A stretch of 48,713 bases of DNA from Obelidium mucronatum (GCA_025765595.1 JAIVFH010000215.1:1-48713); one strand, 5' to 3'; counted from the stretch's first letter, positions 34,735 to 45,783 are shown. Made by a program: numbers and translations. Notes: generated by a model not told the origin, from the sequence alone.

Positions 34735-35011
34735 GCAAAAAGGGTGCACACTTTTTGCTTGCATTATCACTATTCATTATCACTATACATTATACACTAT
34801 ATATTATACTCTATTCCCTATACACTACACACTTCACATTATACACAATACAACACACCTACTATTCTTTATACAATACAATGTAGTGCACTGGCTGGTA
34901 GAAAGGGTGCACACTTTCTACATACCATGCATCACTTCATACAATACCCACAATACCATGCAATAACAACTCATCTCATACATTCTTGTAGAAAGGGTGC
35001 ACACTTTCTAC
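34735..35011. repeat. Three 24-bp hairpins with changing stems
   Basis: The hairpins are at 34735-34758, 34898-34921 and 34988-35011. All share the core AGGGTGCACACT. The outer arms are GCAAAAAG/CTTTTTGC in the first and GTAGAAAG/CTTTCTAC in the other two, so the arms differ but pairing is kept. A related opposite-strand half site GCATGCACCCTT lies near 34564. Confidence 0.8.
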
Positions 35012-35046
35012 CTGCTATGTACTAATAAATAGAATACAATATACTA

Positions 35047-35160
35047 TTTTTTTTTTTTTTTTTTTTTTTTTTCAATAGAAAACAATCAATAGAATACAAT
35101 ACAAATACAATACAATAGAATAGAATACAATAAATTAATAAAGCTACAGTCTCCCACTGG

Positions 35161-35188
<28 letters not shown>
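35047..35188. repeat. Poly-T, AATA-rich and poly-C tracts
   Basis: About 26 T at 35047-35072, then short AATACAATA repeats, then 28 C at 35161-35188. They mark the left edge of the palindromic region. Confidence 0.85.
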
Positions 35189-35191
<3 letters not shown>

Positions 35192-35303
35192 CCTCCCTGC
35201 CTAAAAATTCTCTCTTGATTGCTTATGTTATCAACAGAAAGTTTTTAGATTTCCCCTTCCTTTTTCTTCTTCTTTGAAAGCTTCATTGCCATTCTTATAT
35301 TTT

Positions 35304-36427
35304 TCCAAGATGTAGGGAATACGGAAACAGCCGTCTGCCCTTCTCCCCCCAAGATGGTTGGAAGCAGGAATAATCAAAATCTTCATGAGCTGCTTGAAGC
35401 GCCTCTGAAACTGCTGTATCCTGAATGTACTCTTGCAATAGGAGCATCTGGTACAAGTAATACGCCCACTTGAAAATAGATGATGATGCAGCTGAAGGAA
35501 TCCCTGAATACTGCTCAGTATCTGATGAAACAGAAGGAAATGCTGAATGGTATGCATTCTGCAGAGTATACATTTTACATCTAAGGAATAGTCTGTCAGT
35601 AAATGACAAGCAACAAACACTACTAATAGCACTCCTAATAGCACTCCTAATAGCGCTCCTAATCACGCTCCTAATCGCTCTCCGATTTGCTTCCAATTCG
35701 CTTCCGATTTGCTTCCGATTTGGAGCGCGATTTGGAGCGCGATTTGGAGCGCAATTAGGAGCGCAATTAGGAGCGCGAATCGGAGCGCGATTAGGAGTGC
35801 TATTAGGATTGCTATTAGGAGTGCTATTAGGATTGCTATTAGGAGTGCTATTAGGACCAACACTTACAGCATTACAGACGGCACATTCTTCAGCCACAAA
35901 TTTGCAAATGCAACAGTCATGTAGTATTTAGAATTGATTCCAATGACTTTTTGCTTTCTGATTGTATTCATCGGGTAATGCTCTATGGTGCTGTTTCCAT
36001 CGGTAATCTCTGACACTGAATCAACGTCATACAACTGAATACTGCAGCTCAAATTCACACAGCTGGATTTGTACAGAAGACCTGATTTAGCTGAATCTGC
36101 ATCCAAGATTGTGACTTCTTGCCATCTCCCAATCTTTAGATGGCTCTGACACTTGATGCAGTATGTAAACGGAGCAGACAGGATAATAGGTACATTTGGG
36201 GTAATTGTTTCGTGAATTCTTGAATCAAAGACAGCCTCTGCAGTTTGTTTGGCTGCCAGGATGGGAACGCCAAAAGAAGTAGCAACAAGCTGAATGAAAT
36301 CCCGCAAACGGAGTGTCTTGTTGTAAGTCTTTTCAAAACTGCCGTAGATTGAAAACTCAGCTTGGAAGGCTGGGAACTGTTCTGCCAGCTGAGCTCCCAT
36401 CTTGACATGTGAGGCAGGGATTTTCAT
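35304..36427 (-). pseudogene. KDZ-like transposase, N-terminal cysteine-cluster region, left copy
   Basis: Exon 1 is 36427-35868 and exon 2 is 35580 to about 35304, separated by a 287-bp intron filled with a minisatellite. The protein starts MKIPASHVKMGAQ. It has a CxC-type zinc cluster (TYCIKCQSHL, then SSCVNLSCSIQLY and KYYMTVAFANLWL), like domains that accompany fungal KDZ (Kyakuja-Dileera-Zisupton) transposases. Exon 2 continues in frame to SLHLG and then diverges from the right copy, so the catalytic part is lost here. Splicing uses CT|GTAAGTG and CCTTAG. The family assignment is by motif and domain order, mainly the second cluster in the right copy. Confidence 0.6.
35620..35858. repeat. 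Intronic 12-bp minisatellite, fold-back arrangement
   Basis: The unit is a variant of GCTCCTAATCGC. The first ~90 bp read CTCCTAATAGC-like on the plus strand; the second half reads GCTATTAGGAG-like, so the array is an imperfect palindrome of its own units. It lies wholly within the intron of the KDZ-like gene. Confidence 0.85.
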
Positions 36428-37076
36428 TTTTTTCGGCAAAGTTTTTTCCCCATGCAATCACCAACACTGCCACTGCCAGACACACTGCCATCCCTCAGAG
36501 TCAGCAACGACCCGAACAGACTGTCCATCCAGTTCTCTTTCGATGAGATCAAGAATGGCTTGTGGAAACAGGCTCCTTACAAGACCTTGGATGACAAGAA
36601 GACCATCTTCATCTTGTGGAGTGATCTGCGAGAAGTCACCAAAGAACTCTGTCCTGACCTGCACCAAAGAGTCATGGAAACCAAAGGGTCTCCTAAAGAG
36701 CTTGTAGAGGAGGCCACTGAGGCACTGGACAAGATGTTGAGGTCTGGGTTTATTTGTTTGTGTTTGACAGGTGATCGCTGACACACCACTCCCAACCACA
36801 ACAGATACATCATCTCCAACAACACATTGAAGCTAGTGTTTTTGGATAAAACCAAATGTACAGTCCACATCCCTGGGCTGAAGAACAAATCCCAGGCAGA
36901 AGTGTACAAGTGGATCAAAGACTCAAACCAGGATTTAACAGCACTGGAGGACCTCTGCTTCAGTGGGATCGTGGATATAGATGGAAATCGTTCCGAAAAT
37001 GATGAGGAACGCGCAGCGGCGCTGGCGAAATACATATATGGTGAGTCTTATTCATTTTGGTGTGATGCGCTATTTG

Positions 37077-37245
37077 TCTCCGATTCGCGATCCGATTCGG
37101 AGCACGATTCGGAGCACAATTAGGAGCACGATTCGGAGCACGATTCGGAGCGCGATTAGGAAACGATTAGGATCACGATTCGGAGCGCGAGTAGGAGCGC
37201 TATTAGGAGCGCTATTAGGAGCCGATTCAGAGCGCGAATAGGAAC
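37077..37245. repeat. Intronic 12-bp minisatellite in the companion gene
   Basis: Repeats of GATTCGGAGC(A/G)C and GATTAGGAGCGC run in one orientation inside the intron 37041-37307. They belong to the same family as the arrays at 35620, 41811, 44695 and 47950. Confidence 0.85.
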
Positions 37246-37273
37246 AAAATTACAGCCCTTTAATTTTCTAATA

Positions 37274-39079
37274 ATCTAACCCTTTTTATTATTTATTTAT
37301 CTTTTAGCTAGAAAGTTTCAAACAACAAGTACCATGTTGTTTTGCTCCTACTCCTGCTGACACCAATGCCACCAAGATTGCCAAGAAGGCTACTGCTCGT
37401 GCCGCAAGACAACAGGCTGCTAATGAGGTTAGGTCTGATAGTGAACCTGATATTCCTCCTATCAGCCAGCTTCCAGGCTCTGCTGCAGAAAATGAGCCTA
37501 GAAGAGCTATCAAGTCTAAAATTTCATTTCCACTCTTGGGATCTGATGATCCAATTGGTTTGGGTATTTATGGTCTCATTTTTTTGATTGAATTACAAAT
37601 ATTTAATTTAATTATGTGATAGGAACACCAACCAAGCAAGCTGGTTCTACTTCGGATTCCACGATTCCTGCTCATACTTCTCCAAGTTCTTCAAAGGCTA
37701 ATCCTACTCCAGCTCCTCCTGGTTCTGCTAAGACTACTCCTGGTGCTGGCAAGACTGCTTCTGGTCCCCCATCTGTTTCCCCCAAGACTTTGACCAGCTC
37801 TGCTTCCAAGGCTACTACAGATCCCAAGGCCACTACAGTTCCCAGCACTGCTACAAATACTACTCCTGCTTCCCAATCTGGTTCCCCAAAGAGTACCACT
37901 TCTGGGTCCAAGGCCACTACTGCTCCCATGGCTACTTCAGCTTCCAAAGTGTCCAAGGCAATGCCAGCTCCCAAAGTGTCCAAGGCAATGCCAGCTCCCA
38001 AAGTGTCCAAGGCAATGCCAGCTCCCAAGACAGCAGACAAGACAGCTGATTCCAGTTCCAAGCCAGTGCCAAAAACAGCTGTCCTCAAGCCAAGATCTGC
38101 TGGTGCCTCCAAGACTGCTTTATCCTTTTTTTTTTTTTTTCGATGTGAATGTATTTTGTAATTAACACTTTGTCGAACAACTACTTCTCCCCAATTTCTC
38201 AGAACAGTATAGTTAGGCCCGGCTCACATTCTGGACAGCAAGTGACTTTGCACTCCAACCCCCCTTGTAGACCTCCCGTCTATCTAACCCTTTTTATTAT
38301 TTATTTATCTTTTAGCTAGAAAGTTTCAAACAACAAGTACCATGTTGTTTTGCTCCTACTCCTGCTGACACCAATGCCACCAAGATTGCCAAGAAGGCTA
38401 CTGCTCGTGCCGCAAGACAACAGGCTGCTAATGAGGTTAGGTCTGATAGTGAACCTGATATTCCTCCTATCAGCCAGCTTCCAGGCTCTGCTGCAGAAAA
38501 TGAGCCTAGAAGAGCTATCAAGTCTAAAATTTCATTTCCACTCTTGGGATCTGATGATCCAATTGGTTTGGGTATTTATAGTCTCATTTTTTTGATTGAA
38601 TTACAAATATTTAATTTAATTATGTGATAGGAACACCAACCAAACAAGCTGGTTCTTCTTCCGATTCCACGATTCCAGCTCATACTTCTCCAAGTTCTTC
38701 AAAGGCTAATCCTTCTCCAGCTCCTGCTGGTTCTGCTAAGACTACTCCTGGTGCTGGCAAGACTGCTTCTGGTCCCCCATCTGTTTCCCCCAAGACTTTG
38801 ACCAGTTCTGCTTCCAAGGCCACTACAGATCCCAAGGCTACTACAGTTCACAACACTGCTAAAAATACTACTCCTGCTTCTCAATCTGGTTCCCCAAAGA
38901 GTACCACTTCCGGTTCCAAGGCCACTACTGTTCCCATGGCTACTTCAGCTTCCAAAGTGTCCAAGGCAATGCCAGCTCCCAAGACAGCAGACAAGACAGC
39001 TGATTCCAGTTCCAAGCCAGTGCCAAAAACAGCTGTCCTCAAGCCAAGATCTGCTGGTGCCTCCAAGACTGCTTTATCC
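37274..39079 (+). repeat. Direct duplication flanking a retroposon tail
   Basis: Copy A is 37274-38125 (852 bp) and copy B is 38282-39079 (798 bp). The 54-bp length difference equals two extra 27-bp units encoding KVSKAMPAP in copy A. The copies also differ by scattered substitutions. Confidence 0.85.
38126..38281 (-). mobile_element. 3' tail of a poly-A retroposon
   Basis: On the minus strand a unique ~140-bp segment ends in a run of about 15 A. It sits exactly between two direct copies of flanking sequence. This is the layout of a 5'-truncated LINE or SINE insertion. No reverse-transcriptase domain remains. Confidence 0.6.
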
Positions 39080-40253
39080 AAGTCAATGTCTGTTCTCGAA
39101 TCTCAGGCTTCTACGGTGGTATCTCCCGCAGTTGCTGAAAGCATTGATAATCTCAAGGCTAGCCTAAAGGCTTGGGCAGAAACTCACAGAAAGTCAACAG
39201 ATGCTGACAATTCAGAAAGTGAGTTAACACCACTTGACAATGCGCCTGAAGGGTCTGAAGCTGATGAAGATGATGACATTGGAGATGTTGATGGTGGAGA
39301 AAATGAGCTTGAGGCTGAAGAGGAAGAGGAGCAGGAGGGGGATGAGGAGGAGCGGGAGGTACCAGTCCAGCAAAGAAAGAAGGTTCAAACAATTGTGATT
39401 GAAGATGATGATGATGAAATTGAGGTGGTGGAGCCATTTGTACACAGAAAGAAGCGTCGTGTGGAGAACATAGATGAGGAGGAAGATGAAGTTGAGGATG
39501 ATGAGTGCAGGCTCATCCCAAAAAGAAGCGACGTGTCATGAATCTTTTGGGCAGTGATGGAGAAGAAGAAGCAGAGGTGAAAAAGATGGTTTCTGTTAAA
39601 TGCAAGTTTCAGAATCAAGGAGCAGTTTTTCGTTGTAATGTGGAAGGGACACTTGCTGAGGGAAAAGGTGAGACCAAGTTGTTGTCTTTATTGTGCATTT
39701 TTAACAATCAATCCATTATTAGTTTTTCTTGCTGATGTTTTGGCTGCTGCAAAAGTCCATCCAGCCACAACCCACTTTCGCAGGAAGGTCCACAGTGTTA
39801 GTTGGTTCTGCCAAGAGGAGTACATCTTTGACGAATCAGTTTTGGTGGACATTGCTTTGGATCCACACAGCCCTGATTACTTTGATGTTGCCTACACTGA
39901 TTCTGGTAGGATGCCATTTTGTTTAAACATATTTCTCAGTATTTTTGGTATTTAGGAGCAATGTTTGATCCATTTGCAAGTTCTCCATTGATTAATTCAC
40001 CTGTGACTGGGCCATCTCTGCAAGAAAAGCCATCTTCCATCTCATCCAAACAGCGTCGCCAAGTCCCCACGTCTGTTGCAGAAGTTGTTGCCAAAGCCAA
40101 AGGACGCACCGGCACCCAAGACAAGTTCATTAGTCAAGTGAAAGAAGTTGGTATCCCCTTTTCTTACCTGACGCAGGATCGAGAGCCACCAATGACCAAA
40201 ACTCTTGCTGCTGCAACCTTGTCAAAGGAATTCCCCAACTTTGGAAATACTGT

Positions 40254-41381
40254 ACAGCGGGGTTCAAAAAACGTACCGGGGCCGCTCCAGGAAAGCAGAC
40301 GAACGCAGAAACACCCAAGACCATCCAGAAAGGCAGCATAAACGCAGAACCCCAAGGACTAGAGATAATCCAAGAGCTCATGAAATCAAAAACGCTGGTC
40401 AACATGATTGAAGAAGAAGTGAATCGACGGGTGGCGGTGGTTGAAGAAGATGTCTACAAAAGAATGGCGGATGCGAGGATCGAGGAAACCATTAAGAAGA
40501 TACTTGGACCTGAGCTGGAAAAATTTGAAACCAGAACAACAAATGCATTCACCAAGTGGATTACAAACATGAAAGTCCCCCTGGCCGGAACAGCGGAGCT
40601 AGCGCAGAACGCCAATGCCGAGGTCATGCACAATATGGACATCAATCGTGACGGCGTGATGGTACCAACGCTACGCAAGACGGTGGAACTGCTTAACAGC
40701 GACTTCAATATATTGGACCGGGACGTGGTGGACATAGAAAGAAGGGTCAGAGAAGTCGAACGATGCGTAGGAATTAAATGGCACGTTGAAGAGACAATCG
40801 ATCAGGATGGGGACATTACCTGCATTAAGGGACACCGCAGAAGAGAAGGGACAGCTGAATGGGAAACCACTGTCGTCCCGAAGCACGAATGGACGGAAGT
40901 TCTTGAATCGGTCGAAGCTAGGAAGAAAAGAAAAAGACATTCAAAGCAGACAAACCAAGAAGAAAATGGAAGAACACCAACCCAGGAAAGCAGAAAGAGC
41001 GAAAAAGAAAATATTGAGGAGGCGCCAGAGGACGAGGAAAGAGACGAAGAAGTGATCAGCGAAACAATCAAAAGAGAGGGAGGCGCACCAGTAACAGCAA
41101 AAGGAACCGCCCTCCAGAAGATCCCATTAGAGAAGACGGAAGACAAGGATACAGCCGTAAGGGGCACCAGAGAAGTGGAAAACGCAATCAGAGAAAAGAA
41201 GGACGGAAGAACAACAAGAGACAAAGTCGCCACTCACCCAACTACCCAACGACCAGGGGGCCTGATCAATACAACCCGAGTCAAAAACGACGCTGTTGAA
41301 GATGTGGTGATGGAGGACCCAAAAGAAACAGGAGGTAGGAAAAAACCAACAGGTCAATTTGACACTAAGAAAAAAAAATAG
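40254..41381 (+). CDS. Charged coiled-coil ORF of unknown origin (LINE ORF1/gag-like?)
   Basis: The open frame already runs at the arm junction (40254), with the first ATG at 40380 giving 333 residues. The sequence is helical and charged: MIEEEVNRRVAVVEEDVYKR, a heptad-rich region around VDIERRVREVERCV, then a long Glu/Lys/Arg tail with KKRKRHS and a Lys run at the end. No zinc knuckle or RT is present. It could be an ORF1-type RNA-binding protein of a non-LTR retroelement, cut at both ends. Composition differs from both arms. Confidence is in the open frame, not in the identity. Confidence 0.5.
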   Translation, partial: TAGFKKRTGAAPGKQTNAETPKTIQKGSINAEPQGLEIIQELMKSKTLVNMIEEEVNRRVAVVEEDVYKRMADARIEETIKKILGPELEKFETRTTNAFTKWITNMKVPLAGTAELAQNANAEVMHNMDINRDGVMVPTLRKTVELLNSDFNILDRDVVDIERRVREVERCVGIKWHVEETIDQDGDITCIKGHRRREGTAEWETTVVPKHEWTEVLESVEARKKRKRHSKQTNQEENGRTPTQESRKSEKENIEEAPEDEERDEEVISETIKREGGAPVTAKGTALQKIPLEKTEDKDTAVRGTREVENAIREKKDGRTTRDKVATHPTTQRPGGLINTTRVKNDAVEDVVMEDPKETGGRKKPTGQFDTKKKK

Positions 41382-41603
41382 AAAACAACTGAAAAGAAAG
41401 AACCCCCACCCGGATACACCCCAACTGCCCGTACTGCTCCTCTCTGCCGTTATGTATTACCTGGGTGGCGGTGCATTGTCGCCGAAACCTTACTTTTTCT
41501 CCTTGAAGCTCGACCAGTTGTTAATAAAAAGATTGGATCAAAAAACAAGCAAACAAAAACAAACAAAAACCACCACTCGTGCTGAAACGCACCGAAGCCA
41601 TAA

Positions 41604-41852
41604 ATGAACAACAAAAGGAAACACCAAACCATAACCCAGATAGAACACAAAACGCCAGGCGATAACGATAGGGCGAAACGCAGTAAACAAGAAGTCACAG
41701 AAGAGGCAATGGAAATGGCAATTGAGGAAACACAAGGAGAAGGAGAGAGCTCCAGAGAAACTAATATGGTAATCCAGAGGCTAGATAAGATAGACAACCC
41801 CTACCCCCCAGCGCGGGGTCCGAGCGGCACGCGCGATTCGGGGTCCGAATAG
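41604..41852 (+). CDS. Truncated second ORF, Glu/Lys-rich
   Basis: It begins MNNKRKHQTITQIEHKTP and is acidic and Thr/Glu-rich. After about 70 codons it runs into the minisatellite at 41811, so its natural end is lost. It has the same orientation as the preceding ORF, with a 222-bp gap, so both may be parts of one retroelement. Function unknown. Confidence 0.35.
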   Translation: MNNKRKHQTITQIEHKTPGDNDRAKRSKQEVTEEAMEMAIEETQGEGESSRETNMVIQRLDKIDNPYPPARGPSGTRDSGSE

Positions 41853-42115
41853 GGCCCGATTCGGGGTCCGAATAGGGCTCCTAATCGGATCTGATTAGGA
41901 TTTAGTCCGATTCGGAGCCTAATCAGGGCCGATTAGGGGCCCTAGTAGCGCTCCTAATTGCAAATGAGCAAATAGGACCGCTCCTAGTAGCATTTGTCTG
42001 CTCCTAGTAGGACTCCTAATAGCATTTTGCTCTGCCGATTGGAAACCAAATGGCTTTAATACAACTCCTAGTAGGACTCCTATTGGGGCCCTATTAGCAC
42101 TATTGAATGTAAAAC
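41811..42115. repeat. 12-bp-type minisatellite at the palindrome centre
   Basis: The array starts with GGGGTCCGAATAGGGC units, then GATTAGG-type, then CTCCTAGTAGGACTCCTAAT units of opposite sense. It is related to the intronic arrays of the element but more diverged. Confidence 0.75.
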
Positions 42116-42159
42116 ATCTAAAATAAATGCATTTAAAGGGTAAATAAAATTTTACACAA

Positions 42160-42285
42160 TTTTTTATACAACTATGCAAAAATCAAAGAAAAATCCAAAA
42201 ATCCAAGAAAAATTCAAAAAAAACTAAGAAAAATCCAAAAAAACCAAGAAAAATCAAAGAAGTATCAAAGAAAAACAACACTCAA
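42160..42285. repeat. A-rich imperfect tandem repeat
   Basis: Repeats of AAGAAAAATCCAAAAA and variants lie directly downstream of the companion gene stop (right copy). No coding potential. Confidence 0.7.
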
Positions 42286-42289
42286 AATA

Positions 42290-45200
42290 TCACTGGGTTT
42301 TCTTCTGAACAGGTTGCCTCTTCCAAGAATTTGCCAACACTCCCTCCTGGCACCCTTGAAAGTACTTTTCAACATCTTGAAAACCTGTAGTACTCCAACT
42401 ATAGATTTGATGCCTAGGGACCAATCTTGCATTGAACTTTGACATGTGCTTCCCAACATCGCTGTAAGAGAAGATGCAATCTTCTTTGTCAAAGTAGCTT
42501 GTGTACGTATTTGGAAAGAGCTAGTATAATAAATAAAGGATTATTAAAAGAAATTGCTTGAAGTGATACTAAAATAAAAACTTACTCTTTGGAATTCCAA
42601 ATCAGCAAAGTAGACTCCAACATAAGCCCGAAAAATTTCCACAGTATTTCCAAAGTTGGGGAATTCCTTTGACAAGGTTGCAGCAGCAAGAGTTTTGGTC
42701 ATTGGTGGCTCTCGATCCTGCGTCAGGTAAGAAAAGCGGATACCAACTTCTTTCACTTGACTAATGAACTTGTCTTGGGTGCCGTGCGTCCTTTGGCTTT
42801 GGTAACAACTTCAGCAACAGACGTGGGGACTTGGCGCCGCTGTTTGGATGCGATGGAAGATGGCTTTTCTTGCAGAGATGGCCCAGTCACAGGTGAATTA
42901 ATCAATGGAGAACTTGCAAATGGATCAAACATTGCTCCTAAATACCAAAAATACTGAGAAATATGTTTAAACAAAATGGCATCCTACCAGAATCAGTGTA
43001 GGCAACATCAAAGTAATCAGGGCTGTGTGGATCCAAAGCAATGTCCACCAAAACTGATTCGTCAAAGATGTACTCCTCTTGGCAGAACCAACTAACACTG
43101 TGGACCTTCCTGCGAAAGTGGGTTGTGGCTGGATGGACTTTTGCAGCAGCCAAAACATCAGCAAGAAAAACTAATAATGGATTGATTGTTAAAAATGCAC
43201 AATATAGACAACGACTTGGTCTCACCTTTTCCTCAGCAGTGTCCCTTCCAGCATACAACGAAAAACTGCTCCTTGATTCTGAAACTTGCATTTAACAGAA
43301 ACCATCTTTTTCACCTCTGCTTCTTCTTCTCCATCACTGCCCAAAAGATTCATGACACGTCGCTTCTTTTTGGGATGAGCCTGCACTTCTTCTTCTTCAT
43401 CCACCACTTCCTCATCATCCTCAACTTCATCTTCCTCCGCATCTATGTTCTCCACACGACGCTTCTTTCGTACAACTGGCTCCACCACCTCAATTTCATC
43501 ATCATCATCTTCAATCACAATTGCTTGAACCTTCTTTCTTTGCTGGACTGGTACCTCCCGCTCCTCCTCATCCGCCTCCTCCTCCTCCTCGTCTTCCTCT
43601 TCAGCAGCAAGCTCATTTTCTCCACCATCAACATCTCCAATGTCATCATCTTCATCAGCTTCAGACCCTTCAGGCGCATTGTCAAGTGGTGTTAACTCAC
43701 TTTCTGAATCGTCAGCATCTGTTGACTTTCTGTGAGTTTCTGCCCAAGCTTTTAGGCTAGCCTTGAGATTATCAATGCTTTCAGCAACTGCAGGGAGATA
43801 CCACCGTAGAAGCCTGAGATTCGAGAACAGACATTGACTTGGATAAAGCAGTCTTGGAGGCACCAGCAGATCTTGGCTTGAGGACAGCTGTTTTTGGCAC
43901 TGGCTTGGAACTGGAATCAGCTGTCTTGTCTGCTGTCTTGGGAGCTGGCATTGCCTTGGACACTTGGAGCTGGCATTGCCTTGGACACTTTGGAAGCTGA
44001 AGTAGCCATGGGAACAGTAGTGGCCTTGGAACCAGAAGTGGTACTCTTTGGGGAACCAGATTGAGAAGCAGGAGTAGTATTTTTAGCAGTGTTGTGAACT
44101 GTAGTAGCCTTGGGATCTGTAGTGGCCTTGGAAGCAGAACTGGTCAAAGTCTTGGGGGAAACAGATGGGGGACCAGAAGCAGTCTTGCCAGCACCAGGAG
44201 TAGTCTTAGCAGAACCAGGAGGAGCTGGAGAAGGATTAGCCTTTGAAGAACTTGGAGAAGTATGAGCAGGAATCGTGGAATTGGAAGAAGAACCAGCTTG
44301 TTTGGTTGGTGTTCCTATCACATAATTAAATTAAATATTTGTAATTCAATCAAAAAAATGAGACTATAAATACCCAAACCAATTGGATCATCAGATCCCA
44401 AGAGTGGAAATGAAATTTTAGACTTGATAGCTCTTCTAGGCTCGTTTTCTGCAGCAGAGCCTGGAAGCTGGCTGATAGGAGGAATATCAGGTTCACTATC
44501 AGACCTAACCTCATTAGCAGCCTGTTGTCTTGCGGCACGAGCAGTAGCCTTCTTGGCAATCTTGGTGGCATTGGTGTCAGCAGGAGTAGGAGCAAAAACA
44601 ACATGGTACTTGTTGTTTGAAACTTTTCTAGCTAAAAGATAAATAAATAATAAAAAGGGTTAGATTATTAGAAAATTAAAGGGCTGTAATTGTGGTCCTA
44701 ATAGCGCTCCGAATCAGCTCCTAATAGCGCTCCCAATCGCGCTCCTAATCGCACTCCTAATCGCGCACCGAATCGTTTCCTAATCGCGCTCCGAATCGGC
44801 TGCTAATCGTGCTCCTAATCGTGCTCCGATTCGCGCTCCTAATCGTGCTCCTAATCATGCTCCTAGTCGGATCGCGAATCGGATTGCGAATCGGATCGCG
44901 AATCGGATCGCGAATCGCGCATCACACCAAAATGAATAAGACTCACCATATATGTATTTCGCCAGCGCCGCTGCGCGTTCCTCATCATTTTCGGAACGAT
45001 TTCCATCTATATCCACGATCCCACTGAAGCAGAGGTCCTCCAGTGCTGTTAAATCCTGGTTTGTGTCTTTGATCCACTTGTACACTTCTGCCATTGATTT
45101 GTTCTTCAGCCCAGGGATGTGGACTGTACATTTGGTTTTATCCAAAAACACTAGCTTCAATGTGTTGTTGGAGTTGATGTATCTGTTGTGGTTGGGAGTG

Positions 45201-45535
45201 GTGTGTCAGCGATCACCTGTCAAACACAAACAAATAAACCCAGACCTCAACATCTTGTCCAGTGCCTCAGTGGCCTCCTCTACAAGCTCTTTAGGAGACC
45301 CTTTGGTTTCCATGACTCTTTGGTGCAGGTCAGGACAGAGCTCTTAGGTGACTTCTCGCAGATCACTCCACAAGATGAAGATGGTCTTCTTGTCATCCAA
45401 GGTCTTGTAAGGAGCCTGTTTCCACAAGCCATTCTTGATCTCATCGAAAGAGAACTGGATGGACAGTCTGTTTGGGTCGTTGCTGACTCTGAGGGGTGGC
45501 AGTGTGTCTGGCAGTGGCAGTGTTGGTGATTGCAT
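42290..45535 (-). pseudogene. Companion gene of the KDZ-like element, right copy
   Basis: This is the more complete copy. It starts MQSPTLPLPDTLPPLRVS at 45535 and keeps the natural 3' end, missing on the left: after GNTVEIFRAYVGVYFADLEF an intron (GTAAGT to ACTAG) leads to LFPNTYTSYFDKEDCIFSYS, then GFQDVEKYFQGC and a basic end with the TGA at 42292. Exon 3 is in frame here (KVSNNKYHVVFAPTP). Defects are a TAA at 45346-45344 (Lys codon in the left copy), a 2-nt loss in the 27-bp repeat near 43965 and a 2-nt loss near 43230. The predicted protein would be about 800-900 residues. The role is unknown; basic patches suggest nuclear location or nucleic-acid binding. Confidence 0.62.
44695..44925. 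repeat. Intronic 12-bp minisatellite in the companion gene, right copy
   Basis: Units such as GCTCCTAATCGC and GCTCCGAATCGC, ending with four GGATCGCGAATC-type units. It occupies the intron equivalent to 37041-37307 on the left but differs in unit order and number, so it has changed faster than the flanking exons. Confidence 0.85.
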
Positions 45536-45783
45536 GGGGAAAAAACTTTGCCGAAAAAAATGAAAATCCCTGCCTCACATGTCAAGATGGGAGCTCAGCT
45601 GGCAGAATAGTTCCCAGCCTTCCAAGCTGAGTTTTCAATCTACGGCAGTTTTGAAAAGACTTACAACAAGACACTCCGTTTGCGGGATTTCATTCAGCTT
45701 ATTGCCACTACTTTTGGTGTTCCCCTCCCGTCAGCCAAACAAACAGCCGAGGCCATCTTTGATTCAAGAATTCACGAAACAAT

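Larger units (their letters stand above)
35304..40253. mobile_element. Left arm of a giant inverted repeat: KDZ-like element copy
   Basis: The arm is the reverse complement of 42641-48473, apart from insertions. It holds a minus-strand KDZ-like gene and a plus-strand companion gene that diverge from positions 36427/36452. The left edge is TCCAAGATGTAG at 35304. The inner edge ends GGAAATACTGT at 40253. The copy is truncated at both gene 3' ends, and the companion gene carries small deletions. Confidence 0.8.
36452..40253 (+). pseudogene. Companion gene of the KDZ-like element, left copy
   Basis: Exons: 36452-36741, 36805-37040, 37308-37563, then from 37623, with further exons up to the arm end. 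The N-terminal domain (IQFSFDEIKNGLWKQAPYKT, then TVHIPGLKNK and DLCFSGIVDIDGNRSEND) looks folded. A long Ser/Thr/Pro/Lys tail, an acidic stretch, a KKKRR basic patch and a C-terminal segment (VLAAAKVHPATTHFRRKVH) follow. Exon 3 has lost one A and one T relative to the right copy. A 25-nt deletion near 39505 shifts the frame. A retroposon tail and a 0.8 kb duplication split exon 4. I do not recognise the family. Confidence 0.6.

Noticed and set aside
35620..35900. Asn/Pro- or Ile/Leu-repeat proteins from open frames through the 12-bp arrays
   Set aside because: The frames are a by-product of a 12-bp unit (a multiple of three) without stops, lie in a predicted intron, and are open on both strands.
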